From contig DATKMG010000224.1 of assembly GCA_035541995.1 (NCBI GenBank), forward strand, positions 1 to 20,711: DNA of 20,711 bases, in the 5' to 3' direction. The stretch's first letter is position 1; every line of letters starts with the position of its first letter. The position numbers and the translations under genes are program-made. This DNA comes from DATKMG01 sp035541995 (GTDB lineage: Bacteria; Acidobacteriota; Terriglobia; Versatilivoradales; Versatilivoraceae). Positions 7,049-14,557 of the stretch are shown here, piece after piece. Below the pieces are notes generated by a model, which was not told the DNA's origin, did not search any database, and saw nothing but the letters and a program-made list of their open reading frames with translations.

Positions 7049-8422
7049 ATGCCCACCCTGACCGAGGACACTATCGTCGCAATCTCGACTCCGATGGGGC
7101 GGAGCGGGATTGGAGTGATCCGCCTTAGCGGCAAAGGCTCCCTTTCCATTGTTGACACGGTTTTTAAGCGCCCGAGCAGCCTGTTGCGTGATCGGTCCCC
7201 CGCGCTGGGCGACATCGTCGATCCTCAGAACAACCAGGTTCTCGACCAGGTGCTGGTAACTTGTTTCCTGGCTCCGCGATCGTTTACTCGCGAAGACGTT
7301 GCGGAAGTGAGCTGCCATGGCAGCCCAGTGGTGCTGAAAGCCATTCTGGAACTGCTCATCCGGCAAGGAGCACGCCTGGCCACTCCCGGAGAATTCTCTT
7401 TGCGGGCCTTCCTGCGAGGGAGAATTGATCTGGTCCAAGCGGAAGCCATCCATGACCTGATCGAAGCCCGCACCTTGTTTCAAGCCAGAGTGGCTCGCCA
7501 GCAAGCGGGAGGAGCCCTGTCTCATCGCCTGGGACCCCTGAAAGAGCAACTGATGCAGTTAATAGCCTTGCTGGAAGCAAGCATCGATTTTGCCGACGAT
7601 GATGTGTCAGTTCTCCCCTCGGCGGAAGTCGAACAAAGACTGGCACCGCTCCTGCAAGAACTGCAACGCCTCCAAGCCAGTTATGTCTTTGGCAGAGTCC
7701 TGGCAGAAGGGCTGAGTCTGGCTATTGTGGGTCGCCCCAATGTGGGTAAATCAAGTCTCTTTAATGCCCTCCTTGAGGAACCCCGGGCTATTGTCACCGA
7801 ATTGCCGGGCACGACGCGGGATCTGCTTTCCGAGACTGCCCAGATCTGCGGTATACCCGTCCGCCTTATGGATACGGCCGGGATCAGAACGGTCCAAGAT
7901 AGAATCGAACAACTGGGGATCAATCGCTCCCTGGAAGCCTTAGTGGATGCTGACCAACTGCTAGTGGTCATGGATGGGTCAGAGGAACTGGGTCAAGCCG
8001 ATCATGATCTGCTGAAGCGGATGGAAGGGCGGCTTTATCATCTGGCGATCAACAAAATGGATCTGCCGCAACGGTGGGACCCCGTTAGTATTAAGGCGGG
8101 TGCCCAGACGGTAACGTCTGTATCTGCCCTGACCGGAGAAGGGATCAGTACGCTGAAGACCCGGATGTACCAAGCCTTCCAGCATGATGAGGCTTTGGAG
8201 AACGAAGGGGCCCTGTTGACCAACCTCCGACATGCGCAATCGGTGAGGGAGGCAGTGGAAGCGTTGTTCCGGGTGCATGAGGAAGTGGCCCAGGGGCTTC
8301 CGCAAGAGATTCTTCTGCTGGACCTGTACGTGTGCTTGCGAGCTCTGAACGCCTTGACTGGTGAGACTACCGTGGAAGACATTCTGGACCGCATTTTCTC
8401 GACCTTCTGTATCGGAAAGTAG
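7049..8422 (+). CDS. mnmE: tRNA modification GTPase MnmE (TrmE)
   Basis: With MnmG, this enzyme makes the 5-carboxymethylaminomethyl or related group on the wobble uridine of certain tRNAs. The 457-residue protein has the tetrahydrofolate-binding N-terminal domain (about 1-120), a helical domain and an inserted G domain with GRPNVGKSS (228-236), GTTRD, DTAG, NKMD and SALTGEG motifs. The invariant C-terminal CIGK is intact (Cys454). The start is ATG 7049, immediately after the preceding gene, with no separate Shine-Dalgarno, which suggests translational coupling. mnmG follows 29 bp downstream, so both partners are made together. Confidence 0.98.
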   Translation: MPTLTEDTIVAISTPMGRSGIGVIRLSGKGSLSIVDTVFKRPSSLLRDRSPALGDIVDPQNNQVLDQVLVTCFLAPRSFTREDVAEVSCHGSPVVLKAILELLIRQGARLATPGEFSLRAFLRGRIDLVQAEAIHDLIEARTLFQARVARQQAGGALSHRLGPLKEQLMQLIALLEASIDFADDDVSVLPSAEVEQRLAPLLQELQRLQASYVFGRVLAEGLSLAIVGRPNVGKSSLFNALLEEPRAIVTELPGTTRDLLSETAQICGIPVRLMDTAGIRTVQDRIEQLGINRSLEALVDADQLLVVMDGSEELGQADHDLLKRMEGRLYHLAINKMDLPQRWDPVSIKAGAQTVTSVSALTGEGISTLKTRMYQAFQHDEALENEGALLTNLRHAQSVREAVEALFRVHEEVAQGLPQEILLLDLYVCLRALNALTGETTVEDILDRIFSTFCIGK

Positions 8423-8451
8423 GTCAACAAATTCAGGGTCTGCTCTCGAGC

Positions 8452-10323
8452 GTGGCCGACATGACTGTCTCTTTGAAGAGTTTTGACGAAGATTACGACG
8501 TAGTGATCGTGGGGGCCGGACATGCCGGTTGCGAAGCCGCTATGGCGGCGGCTCGGATGGGACTGGAAACAGCGCTCTACACGATGAATCTGGACTTGAT
8601 TGCCCAGATGTCCTGCAATCCCGCCGTCGGAGGGATTGCAAAAGGGCACTTGGTTCGGGAAATCGACGCGCTGGGTGGAATAATGGGAGAGGTCATTGAC
8701 CGGACTGGAATCCAGTTCCGCCTTCTCAACCGCAGTCGGGGCCCGGCTGTCTGGTCGCCCCGCGCTCAGGCTGACAAGCAGGCATACCGGGTCGAGATGC
8801 GCCGAGTACTGGAACAACAAGAGCGGCTGCGCATTAAGCAAGCCGAGGTTGTTTCCGTCCTGGGGGCTGCAGACGGCGTCAAGGGTATCGAGTTGCGTGA
8901 TGGTCGGCGAGTCGGTGCCAAGGCAGTCATTCTCACGACCGGGACCTTTTTGAACGGCCTGATTCACATTGGCGAAAACCGTTGTGCCGCGGGGCGCAGT
9001 GGAGAATTGCCATCCATTTCGCTAGCCGAGTCAATCAAGTCGATGGGGTTCGAATGGGGGCGGCTAAAGACCGGGACTCCACCGCGGCTGGACGGTAGAA
9101 CCATCGCATTCGGCTCTTTGGAGGAACAGAGAGGGGATACAGTTCCTACGCCATTTTCCTTTCGCACAGAGAAAATCTCTCAGCCGCAGATCTCCTGCTA
9201 TATTACTTATACCCACGAGGGAGTTCATCGGATCATACGGGACAATATGGCGCGTTCCCCCCTGTACAGCGGTCAGATCCAAGGTATCGGCCCTCGCTAT
9301 TGCCCCTCCATCGAGGACAAGGTCGTCAAGTTTCCTGACAAGCCGCGGCACCAGATCTTCCTCGAGCCAGAAGGGCTGAATACCCATGAAGTATACGTAA
9401 ACGGCCTCTCCACCAGCATGCCTGTGGACGTACAAATGCAAGTCCTGCATGGCATCCCGGGACTGGAGAAGGCCGAAGTCATTCGCCCCGGGTACGCTAT
9501 CGAATACGACTTTGTACGGCCGACTGAGCTTCAGCCCACCCTGGAAACCAAGCAACTGCACGGTCTATACCATGCCGGGCAAATCAACGGCACCACTGGG
9601 TATGAGGAAGCGGCTTGCCAAGGCTTGATGGCTGGCATCAATGCCGCCCGGCAAGTCCAAAACAAGGCGCCGCTGGTTCTGGAGCGTCATCAGGCCTACA
9701 TCGGGATCCTAATCGATGACTTGGTGACCCGGGGTACTGATGAACCCTATCGCATGTTCACTTCACGGGCGGAATATCGGTTGCACCTGCGCATTGACAA
9801 TGCGGACCAGCGGCTGACCCCTATCGGGTATCAATTGGGGTTGATCCCGGAAGGGTCGTTCCGGGGGTTCCTGGCCAAGCAAGCCCGCATGCAGGCGCTG
9901 GAATCGCTTTTGCGCACATTGACAATACCGGGAGAATCCGGGCGAATTCCAGCCGCACAGGCGTTGAAGCGCCCTGAGGTCTCACTGGAGAGTTTGTGGC
10001 CGTCACTGCCAACCGATATGCAGCAGTCTCTAACCCCGGAGGAACTAAAGGGCGTAGAGACCTCCATCAAGTATGAAGGCTACTTGAGGCAGCAAGACCT
10101 GGAAATCGAGCGGATGCGAAAAGCCAGCGAGCGGCGCATTCCCCCCCAATTCGAGTATCGCACCATCCCGGGGCTGTCGCGCGAAGTCGTGGAGAAACTC
10201 TCGAGGGTTCGCCCCTCCAACATTGGTCAGGCCAGCCGCATTCCAGGCATCACGCCAGCCGCACTTTCCATTATTCATATTTACCTGGAACTTCAGACCC
10301 GGGAAAAGCAACAAACAGCGTAA
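8452..10323 (+). CDS. mnmG: tRNA uridine 5-carboxymethylaminomethyl modification enzyme MnmG (GidA)
   Basis: This FAD enzyme is the partner of MnmE in wobble-uridine modification. The 623-residue product opens with the dinucleotide-binding motif VVIVGAGHAGCEAA. Two cysteines important in the family are conserved, in CNPAVGGIAKG (Cys55) and RYCPSIEDK (Cys284). The C-terminal helical domain (YEGYLRQQ, IPGLSREVVEKL, GITPAALSII) that contacts MnmE is complete. The start is either GTG 8452 or ATG 8461; the two differ by three residues and neither has a strong Shine-Dalgarno. rsmG begins 7 bp after the stop, the usual mnmG-rsmG order. Confidence 0.98.
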   Translation: MADMTVSLKSFDEDYDVVIVGAGHAGCEAAMAAARMGLETALYTMNLDLIAQMSCNPAVGGIAKGHLVREIDALGGIMGEVIDRTGIQFRLLNRSRGPAVWSPRAQADKQAYRVEMRRVLEQQERLRIKQAEVVSVLGAADGVKGIELRDGRRVGAKAVILTTGTFLNGLIHIGENRCAAGRSGELPSISLAESIKSMGFEWGRLKTGTPPRLDGRTIAFGSLEEQRGDTVPTPFSFRTEKISQPQISCYITYTHEGVHRIIRDNMARSPLYSGQIQGIGPRYCPSIEDKVVKFPDKPRHQIFLEPEGLNTHEVYVNGLSTSMPVDVQMQVLHGIPGLEKAEVIRPGYAIEYDFVRPTELQPTLETKQLHGLYHAGQINGTTGYEEAACQGLMAGINAARQVQNKAPLVLERHQAYIGILIDDLVTRGTDEPYRMFTSRAEYRLHLRIDNADQRLTPIGYQLGLIPEGSFRGFLAKQARMQALESLLRTLTIPGESGRIPAAQALKRPEVSLESLWPSLPTDMQQSLTPEELKGVETSIKYEGYLRQQDLEIERMRKASERRIPPQFEYRTIPGLSREVVEKLSRVRPSNIGQASRIPGITPAALSIIHIYLELQTREKQQTA

Positions 10324-10330
10324 AGGCAGT

Positions 10331-10996
10331 ATGATAGCCCCTGTCCTTCCTGATGTTTCAAGCATTGAAAGGCTCCTGGTGACTCGGGGCTTGCCAGTGG
10401 GGCCACAAGTCGCTGCTCGGGTCCGGGACTACCTGAAGCTGTTGCTAAAATGGAACCAACACCTTAATCTGACCGCCTTTCGAGAACCGGAGGAACAGGT
10501 AGTCAACCTGTTCGGGGAGAGCTTTCTCGCCGCCGAATTGCTGGCCGAACAGGACAGTCCTCTGCTGGATGTGGGTTCCGGTGCCGGTTTCCCAGGCTTG
10601 GCACTGAAGCTAGTGCGCCCTAGTCTGAACTGTTATTTGCTGGAGCCCCGCAAGAAACGGGCCGCCTTTCTCGCCGCAGTACGCCGGGAATTACAGCTGG
10701 CCCCGGTGCAAGTCCTCAACAAGTCACTGGAGCAATGTCGGGCCGGAGATTTCGTGTCACGCCCCCGGGTGATGACCCTGCGGGCTCTGGGTCAGCCTGA
10801 GATCCTCATAAGTAAAGGACTGGGGCTGCTTTCGGCTGATGCAAGGGTGCTGCTGTTCACGACCGGGACTTCGCTCGAAAGCGGGCTCCCGGTCTCCGAT
10901 CTAATCCAATGGGACGCTCCCCTGCCCATACCCTGGAGCCAGCAGAAGCTCATGCTCCTAGGACGAGTACGGCTCGTCGGAAAGAATACTCCCTAG
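10331..10996 (+). CDS. rsmG: 16S rRNA (guanine-N7)-methyltransferase RsmG (GidB)
   Basis: RsmG methylates N7 of a conserved guanosine in 16S rRNA using S-adenosylmethionine; loss of it is known to give low-level streptomycin resistance in other bacteria. The product is 221 residues. The SAM-binding motif LLDVGSGAGFPGLALKL starts near residue 78, preceded by KWNQHLNLTAFREPEE and followed by LLEPRKKRAAFL, all standard for the family. ATG 10331 was chosen: it lies 7 bp after the mnmG stop, has AAAGG just upstream and gives the usual N-terminus. An in-frame ATG at 10223 would add 36 residues buried in mnmG. Confidence 0.95.
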   Translation: MIAPVLPDVSSIERLLVTRGLPVGPQVAARVRDYLKLLLKWNQHLNLTAFREPEEQVVNLFGESFLAAELLAEQDSPLLDVGSGAGFPGLALKLVRPSLNCYLLEPRKKRAAFLAAVRRELQLAPVQVLNKSLEQCRAGDFVSRPRVMTLRALGQPEILISKGLGLLSADARVLLFTTGTSLESGLPVSDLIQWDAPLPIPWSQQKLMLLGRVRLVGKNTP

Positions 10997-11048
10997 GCAC
11001 AGGCAACGAAACGCGAACTCACTCCGAGTCTATGGGCCAAGATGGCCA

Positions 11049-11064
11049 TGTTTCACGTGAAACA
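11049..11064. promoter_or_regulatory. parS: parS centromere site
   Basis: TGTTTCACGTGAAACA is a perfect 16-bp palindrome identical to the canonical parS sequence bound by ParB. The symmetry extends one more base on each side (11048-11065). It lies in the rsmG-parA gap, 8 bp upstream of the predicted parA -35 element and about 8.5 kb from the candidate origin, which is where chromosomal parS sites are expected. ParB would load here and spread, and could repress parAB at the same time. Confidence 0.95.
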
Positions 11065-11072
11065 TTTAGCCG

Positions 11073-11101
11073 TTGAAAATAACCTGCGCTTCTGCTAGAA
11101 G
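11073..11101 (+). promoter_or_regulatory. Predicted parAB promoter
   Basis: TTGAAA (11073-11078, five of six to consensus) is followed after 17 bp by TAGAAG (11096-11101), with TGC directly before it as in an extended -10. It points into parA and would give a leader of about 40 nt. parS lies immediately upstream. Confidence 0.55.
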
Positions 11102-11146
11102 AGGCCTTTGATTTTCATCCGTTCCGGTTTGGACTGAGGCTCCTCC

Positions 11147-11923
11147 TTGGGCAGAATCATTGCCATCGCCAATCAGAAGGGCGGCGTCGGGAAAACGACC
11201 ACCGCCATCAATCTGGCAGCTTCACTGGCAGCAGCCGAAATGAAAACACTCTTGGTGGACTGCGACCCCCAGGCTAATGCGACCAGCGGGCTGGGGTTTG
11301 CCAGGGACCAGCGCCGCCGCAGCCTTTACCATCTATTGTTGGATGAGGAGGCTTTGGCGGGCGTGCTCCTCAACACCGACTTGGAGGGACTGGACTTGGT
11401 TCCGTCAGACAAGAATCTGATCGGCGCGACTGTGGAACTGGTCGGGATGGAACGCCGCGAACACCGGCTCCAGGAACTCATTCATCCCCAGCGGTCCGCC
11501 TACGCCTTTATCTTGTTGGACTGCCCTCCGTCGCTCGATCTGCTGACCGTCAATGCCCTAGTGGCCGCAGACTCCATCCTGATCCCCATTCAGTGCGAGT
11601 ATTTCGCGCTGGAAGGGGTCTCGGAATTGCTCGATACCCTGACTCGGATTCGTCGCCACCTCAACCCCCATCTGGCCGTTGAAGGGATCCTGCTGACGAT
11701 GTACGACGAGCGGACCAACTTAAGCGGCCAGGTGGCTAAAGACCTGCGCGATTTCTTCGGCACTCAAGTTCTCGAGACCGTCATCCCCCGCAATATTCGC
11801 TTGGCGGAGGCCCCCAGTCACGGGAAGCCCATCATCCTTTACGACATCAAGTCTCGGGGAGCGGAAAGCTATCTGCAACTGGCCAAGGAGATTATCACCC
11901 ATGACAAGAAAAGCACTCGGTAA
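11147..11923 (+). CDS. parA: Chromosome partitioning ATPase ParA (Soj)
   Basis: This Walker-type ATPase works with ParB and parS to move newly replicated origins apart, and binds DNA nonspecifically as an ATP dimer. The 258-residue product has the deviant Walker A KGGVGKTT (11-18, with the signature Lys11), the DCDPQANAT segment and the Walker B-like FILLDCPPSL. It lacks the N-terminal HTH of plasmid P1-type ParA, so it is the short chromosomal type. The start is TTG 11147, with GAGG (11136-11139) seven bases upstream. The coding end overlaps parB by 23 bp. Confidence 0.96.
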   Translation: MGRIIAIANQKGGVGKTTTAINLAASLAAAEMKTLLVDCDPQANATSGLGFARDQRRRSLYHLLLDEEALAGVLLNTDLEGLDLVPSDKNLIGATVELVGMERREHRLQELIHPQRSAYAFILLDCPPSLDLLTVNALVAADSILIPIQCEYFALEGVSELLDTLTRIRRHLNPHLAVEGILLTMYDERTNLSGQVAKDLRDFFGTQVLETVIPRNIRLAEAPSHGKPIILYDIKSRGAESYLQLAKEIITHDKKSTR

Positions 11924-12752
11924 AGGGCTCAGTGCCCTGCTGCAGGAACGGGAAACGGGCGCAGACAATGAACTCCGCGAGCTGGATCTGGACCTGCTGA
12001 CTCCCAATCCCTACCAGCCGCGGCAGGTTTTCTCCGAGGCCAAGCTGGACGAACTCGCCCAGTCCATCCGGGTTCATGGTTTCGTCCAGCCATTAGTGGT
12101 TCGCCGGGTTGGAGACCGGTTTCAAATTGTCGCAGGGGAGCGGCGCTGGAGGGCTGCCCAGCGCTTGGGGTTGCTCAAGGTCCCGGCGGTGATCAAGCGG
12201 ATTACCGATGGGGAACTCATGGAAACCTCCCTGGTCGAGAATATTCAGCGGGAGAACCTCAACCCGATCGAGGAAGCCAGCGCCTACCACCGTCTGACCC
12301 ACGAGTTTCACCTCACCCAGGAGGCCGTGGCGCAACGGACCGGCAAGGATAGGACTACCATCACCAACGTTTTGCGCCTGCTGAAACTGCCCAAAGATGT
12401 CCAGCGACTGGTGCTGGAGGAGAAGCTTTCCATGGGGCACGCCCGTGCACTGTTGGCGCTGGAGCTCTCTTCAGAACAAAAGACCCTGGCCGAGAAAATC
12501 GTCGGCTACGGTTGGTCGGTGCGCCAGGTGGAACGGGCCGTTTCCGCTCGCAGGACAGAAACCCCACACAAGAGTGAACCCCCGCGGCAGGACCCCAATG
12601 TTCGCGCCGCCGTCGAAAAGCTGGAACGGGCCCTAGGCACCAAGGTTCGAATTGTCGAGAAAGGCCAGCGGGGCCGAATTGAAATTGAGTTCTACTCTCC
12701 AGAGGAACTACAGCGCCTATACGAATACCTGGTTCGCGGTGAGGAAGAGTGA
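11901..12752 (+). CDS. parB: Chromosome partitioning protein ParB (Spo0J)
   Basis: This is the parS-binding CTPase clamp of the partition complex. The 283-residue protein opens with RKALGKGLSALL, the usual ParA-stimulating peptide. It then has the CTP-binding motifs GERRWRAA (79-86) and ENIQRENLNPIEEA (113-126), an HTH that reads parS (about 137-160) and a C-terminal dimerisation domain (about 235-280). The ATG lies 23 bp inside parA and gives the canonical N-terminus, so the overlap looks genuine and probably couples translation. It is the last gene of the run that begins at rpmH. Confidence 0.97.
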   Translation: MTRKALGKGLSALLQERETGADNELRELDLDLLTPNPYQPRQVFSEAKLDELAQSIRVHGFVQPLVVRRVGDRFQIVAGERRWRAAQRLGLLKVPAVIKRITDGELMETSLVENIQRENLNPIEEASAYHRLTHEFHLTQEAVAQRTGKDRTTITNVLRLLKLPKDVQRLVLEEKLSMGHARALLALELSSEQKTLAEKIVGYGWSVRQVERAVSARRTETPHKSEPPRQDPNVRAAVEKLERALGTKVRIVEKGQRGRIEIEFYSPEELQRLYEYLVRGEEE

Positions 12753-12798
12753 GGGGAACTCGAGAAGGCGGCTCAACCCTGCCATCCTCCATTTAGTG

Positions 12799-12837
12799 GT
12801 GCCCCAGAACCTGCTCGGCAGTCAGGGGTGCAATTTT
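12799..12837 (+). terminator. Possible parAB transcription terminator
   Basis: GTGCCCC (12799-12805) can pair with GGGGTGC (12825-12831), allowing two G-U pairs. An inner perfect hairpin, CTGC-TCG-GCAG, lies at 12811-12821, and AATTTT follows. It sits between two convergent genes, where a terminator is expected. The T tract is short, so this is tentative. Confidence 0.4.
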
Positions 12838-12841
12838 GCGG

Positions 12842-13573
12842 CTACCGGCTTGTCTCGTTGGAATGCTCAGCCGGGAGAGGGTGAGTTCTGTTAGGGGCCC
12901 GGGTGAATTGCGACGCGGGCAGCACGGTGTCTCGATCGAATTTCATTCGAAAAACGGTCCCGACCGCAAGCCGAATGTCCTTGCCCCTGCTTAAGAGCAA
13001 ACCGGCCAAGGCTCCCGCCGCGGGTCCGGCGATGGCGCCCCCGACGCTTTCAGTAGCAATCGCCGCAGGCGTACTGGCAATTGAGCCGAGTGTAGCTCCT
13101 TTGGCTGCATTTTCCAGAGCCTTGCCTTTCGAACTATTTGCCCTCAACTTTCCTTCTGAATCAGTTTTGATCTTCTCATCGTTGGCAACGTCGTCAGCCG
13201 CAGCCACTGAGACGAAAACAGGTTCAGACCCATAGCTGGTTGTGATTTCATTAAACAGGGCATAAATCTCCGCAGGGTGTTTCTTGGCTCGCGTAGCAGC
13301 CGTTACCTGCGTGATCTTGCCGGTGATTTCGGTCCCCCTGGGCAGGACGTAGCGATCACTGACCTGAAGGGGGAGCGTCAGCGTCACAGAAATGAAGTCT
13401 CCCACCTCGGAGATCTTGGAGCTAATTGGAGTCTGCAGCGAGGCTTGGAACTTGGTCCCCGCCGGAATGACCACCTTGTCCGGCTCCTGACCGAGCGCCA
13501 CAGATAGGGTTATGAGCAGCAGCCCGGTGGCTGCAATTAAGGCAACCGACTTGAGGCGACGAGTTTGACGCAT
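12842..13573 (-). CDS. Exported glycine-rich protein of unknown function
   Basis: I do not recognise a named family. The 243-residue protein starts with a signal peptide (basic MRQTRRLK, then a hydrophobic stretch about 9-26 ending SVALGQ), so it is probably exported. The mature part has an 'IPAGT' beta motif (VIPAGTKFQASLQTPIS), a related VLPRGTEITGKI copy, and near the end AVGTVFRMKFDRDTVLP. Between them lies a small-residue glycine/alanine stretch (SVGGAIAGPAAGALAGLL) that resembles glycine-zipper membrane segments. Similar proteins are, to my knowledge, common in Acidobacteriota. The ATG has AAGGAG nine bases upstream (13583-13588). It faces parB head-on and lies downstream of another exported-protein gene. 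Confidence 0.75.
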   Translation of the reverse strand: MRQTRRLKSVALIAATGLLLITLSVALGQEPDKVVIPAGTKFQASLQTPISSKISEVGDFISVTLTLPLQVSDRYVLPRGTEITGKITQVTAATRAKKHPAEIYALFNEITTSYGSEPVFVSVAAADDVANDEKIKTDSEGKLRANSSKGKALENAAKGATLGSIASTPAAIATESVGGAIAGPAAGALAGLLLSRGKDIRLAVGTVFRMKFDRDTVLPASQFTRAPNRTHPLPAEHSNETSR

Positions 13574-13649
13574 TGAGACTTTCTCCTTTTGTTCGCCTTC
13601 TAGTCATCAACAAGCTGGCCTGCATTTTTCCGGAGTTCAACAGCCCCCG

Positions 13650-14339
13650 TTACTTGAGCTCAATTTCAAAAAAAAGCAGATTCCCTTGGGTCCTGAGATT
13701 TCGGATCTCGGGGATATATATTTTGTAACCGTTAAGCAGTTTCTGGTTGTCTCGGAGTTGAAAAAAAACAAAGCCGGCGGAGGTTGATTTAGGAGCGACA
13801 CGAGCTTCCTTGAGAGCTTTGTTCGTGAAGTCGGTTTCGATTTCAAACGCATCTTTGCTGGGGCCGGCCCGCTTCGGTACGGGGAAAGGCATTGGTGTCT
13901 GCTTGCCGGGCGAGCTACCCTTGCCTGGGTTTACCAAAGCTTGAACTACTTCATCTACCGGAGTTTGGGCTATCGAGTGGTTCTTGGGATCAAGCAACGT
14001 TACATCCTGACCGCTCAGCAAAACCGGATCCTCTCCGTCGTTGGTCACGATGATGTGTATCGGGACGATCCCCATTTTGTCGAGGTCCTTGACGTCAAAA
14101 GCAGTACGGATCTTCTCTTTAGTCCAGTAGGCGTCCGCTGCAATCGTGACCGACCCCTGCTGCTGGTGGCACGGGTAGGTCGAAGCCGGATCCACTTTGA
14201 CCCGGACACTCTTATAAGCACCCATGACCGAGGCCGTCAGAATCAATCCGATAAGCCCTCCACACCAGATAGACCGCCAGCGAGGTTTGAGAAAGGCCGT
14301 TCCCGGATCATGGAAAAGGCGTGGTCTCAATTTAGACAT
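13650..14339 (-). CDS. Hypothetical membrane-anchored or exported protein
   Basis: No family was recognised. The 229-residue product has a basic N-terminus and one hydrophobic segment (about 24-42, GGLIGLILTASVMGAY), which could be an uncleaved anchor or a signal peptide. A soluble domain follows that looks beta-rich (IVPIHIIVTNDGEDPVLLSGQDVTLLD), a pattern that resembles an immunoglobulin-like or transglutaminase-accessory fold. The ATG at 14339 was chosen over an upstream in-frame ATG at 14618 because AAGGAG lies seven bases before it and the hydrophobic segment then falls near the N-terminus. The longer frame would also overlap the divergent TonB-like gene. A 76-bp gap separates it from the next minus-strand gene. 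Confidence 0.72.
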   Translation of the reverse strand: MSKLRPRLFHDPGTAFLKPRWRSIWCGGLIGLILTASVMGAYKSVRVKVDPASTYPCHQQQGSVTIAADAYWTKEKIRTAFDVKDLDKMGIVPIHIIVTNDGEDPVLLSGQDVTLLDPKNHSIAQTPVDEVVQALVNPGKGSSPGKQTPMPFPVPKRAGPSKDAFEIETDFTNKALKEARVAPKSTSAGFVFFQLRDNQKLLNGYKIYIPEIRNLRTQGNLLFFEIELK

Positions 14340-14557
14340 CCTTTTTCTCCTTGATTCATGAATGCTAATGGACAGGTTGCCACCCGTCCAAGCAAAATTC
14401 ACAGAGTGCCCTCCCCTTTCGAGTTCTAATCTCTTCTGTCGGGTTGTCATCGTGGAATCGAAAAGACAGGGGCAAATTTTCCTTTTTAAGTATAGAATAT
14501 TCGTCTGCGTTATCCATAGCTGATGCGATACCCTGGCGAGTATTGTAGGAGGATTAG

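Noticed and set aside
8038..8967. 309-codon open frame antisense to mnmE and mnmG
   Set aside because: It overlaps two conserved genes on the other strand and encodes a low-complexity, family-less product.
10223..10330. Longer N-terminal extension of rsmG from an upstream ATG
   Set aside because: It lies inside the end of mnmG, does not resemble RsmG, and the ATG at 10331 gives the family length.
14510..14518. TTATCCATA upstream of the TonB-like gene, near-match to a DnaA box
   Set aside because: Single imperfect copy about 10 kb from the replication genes with no companions.
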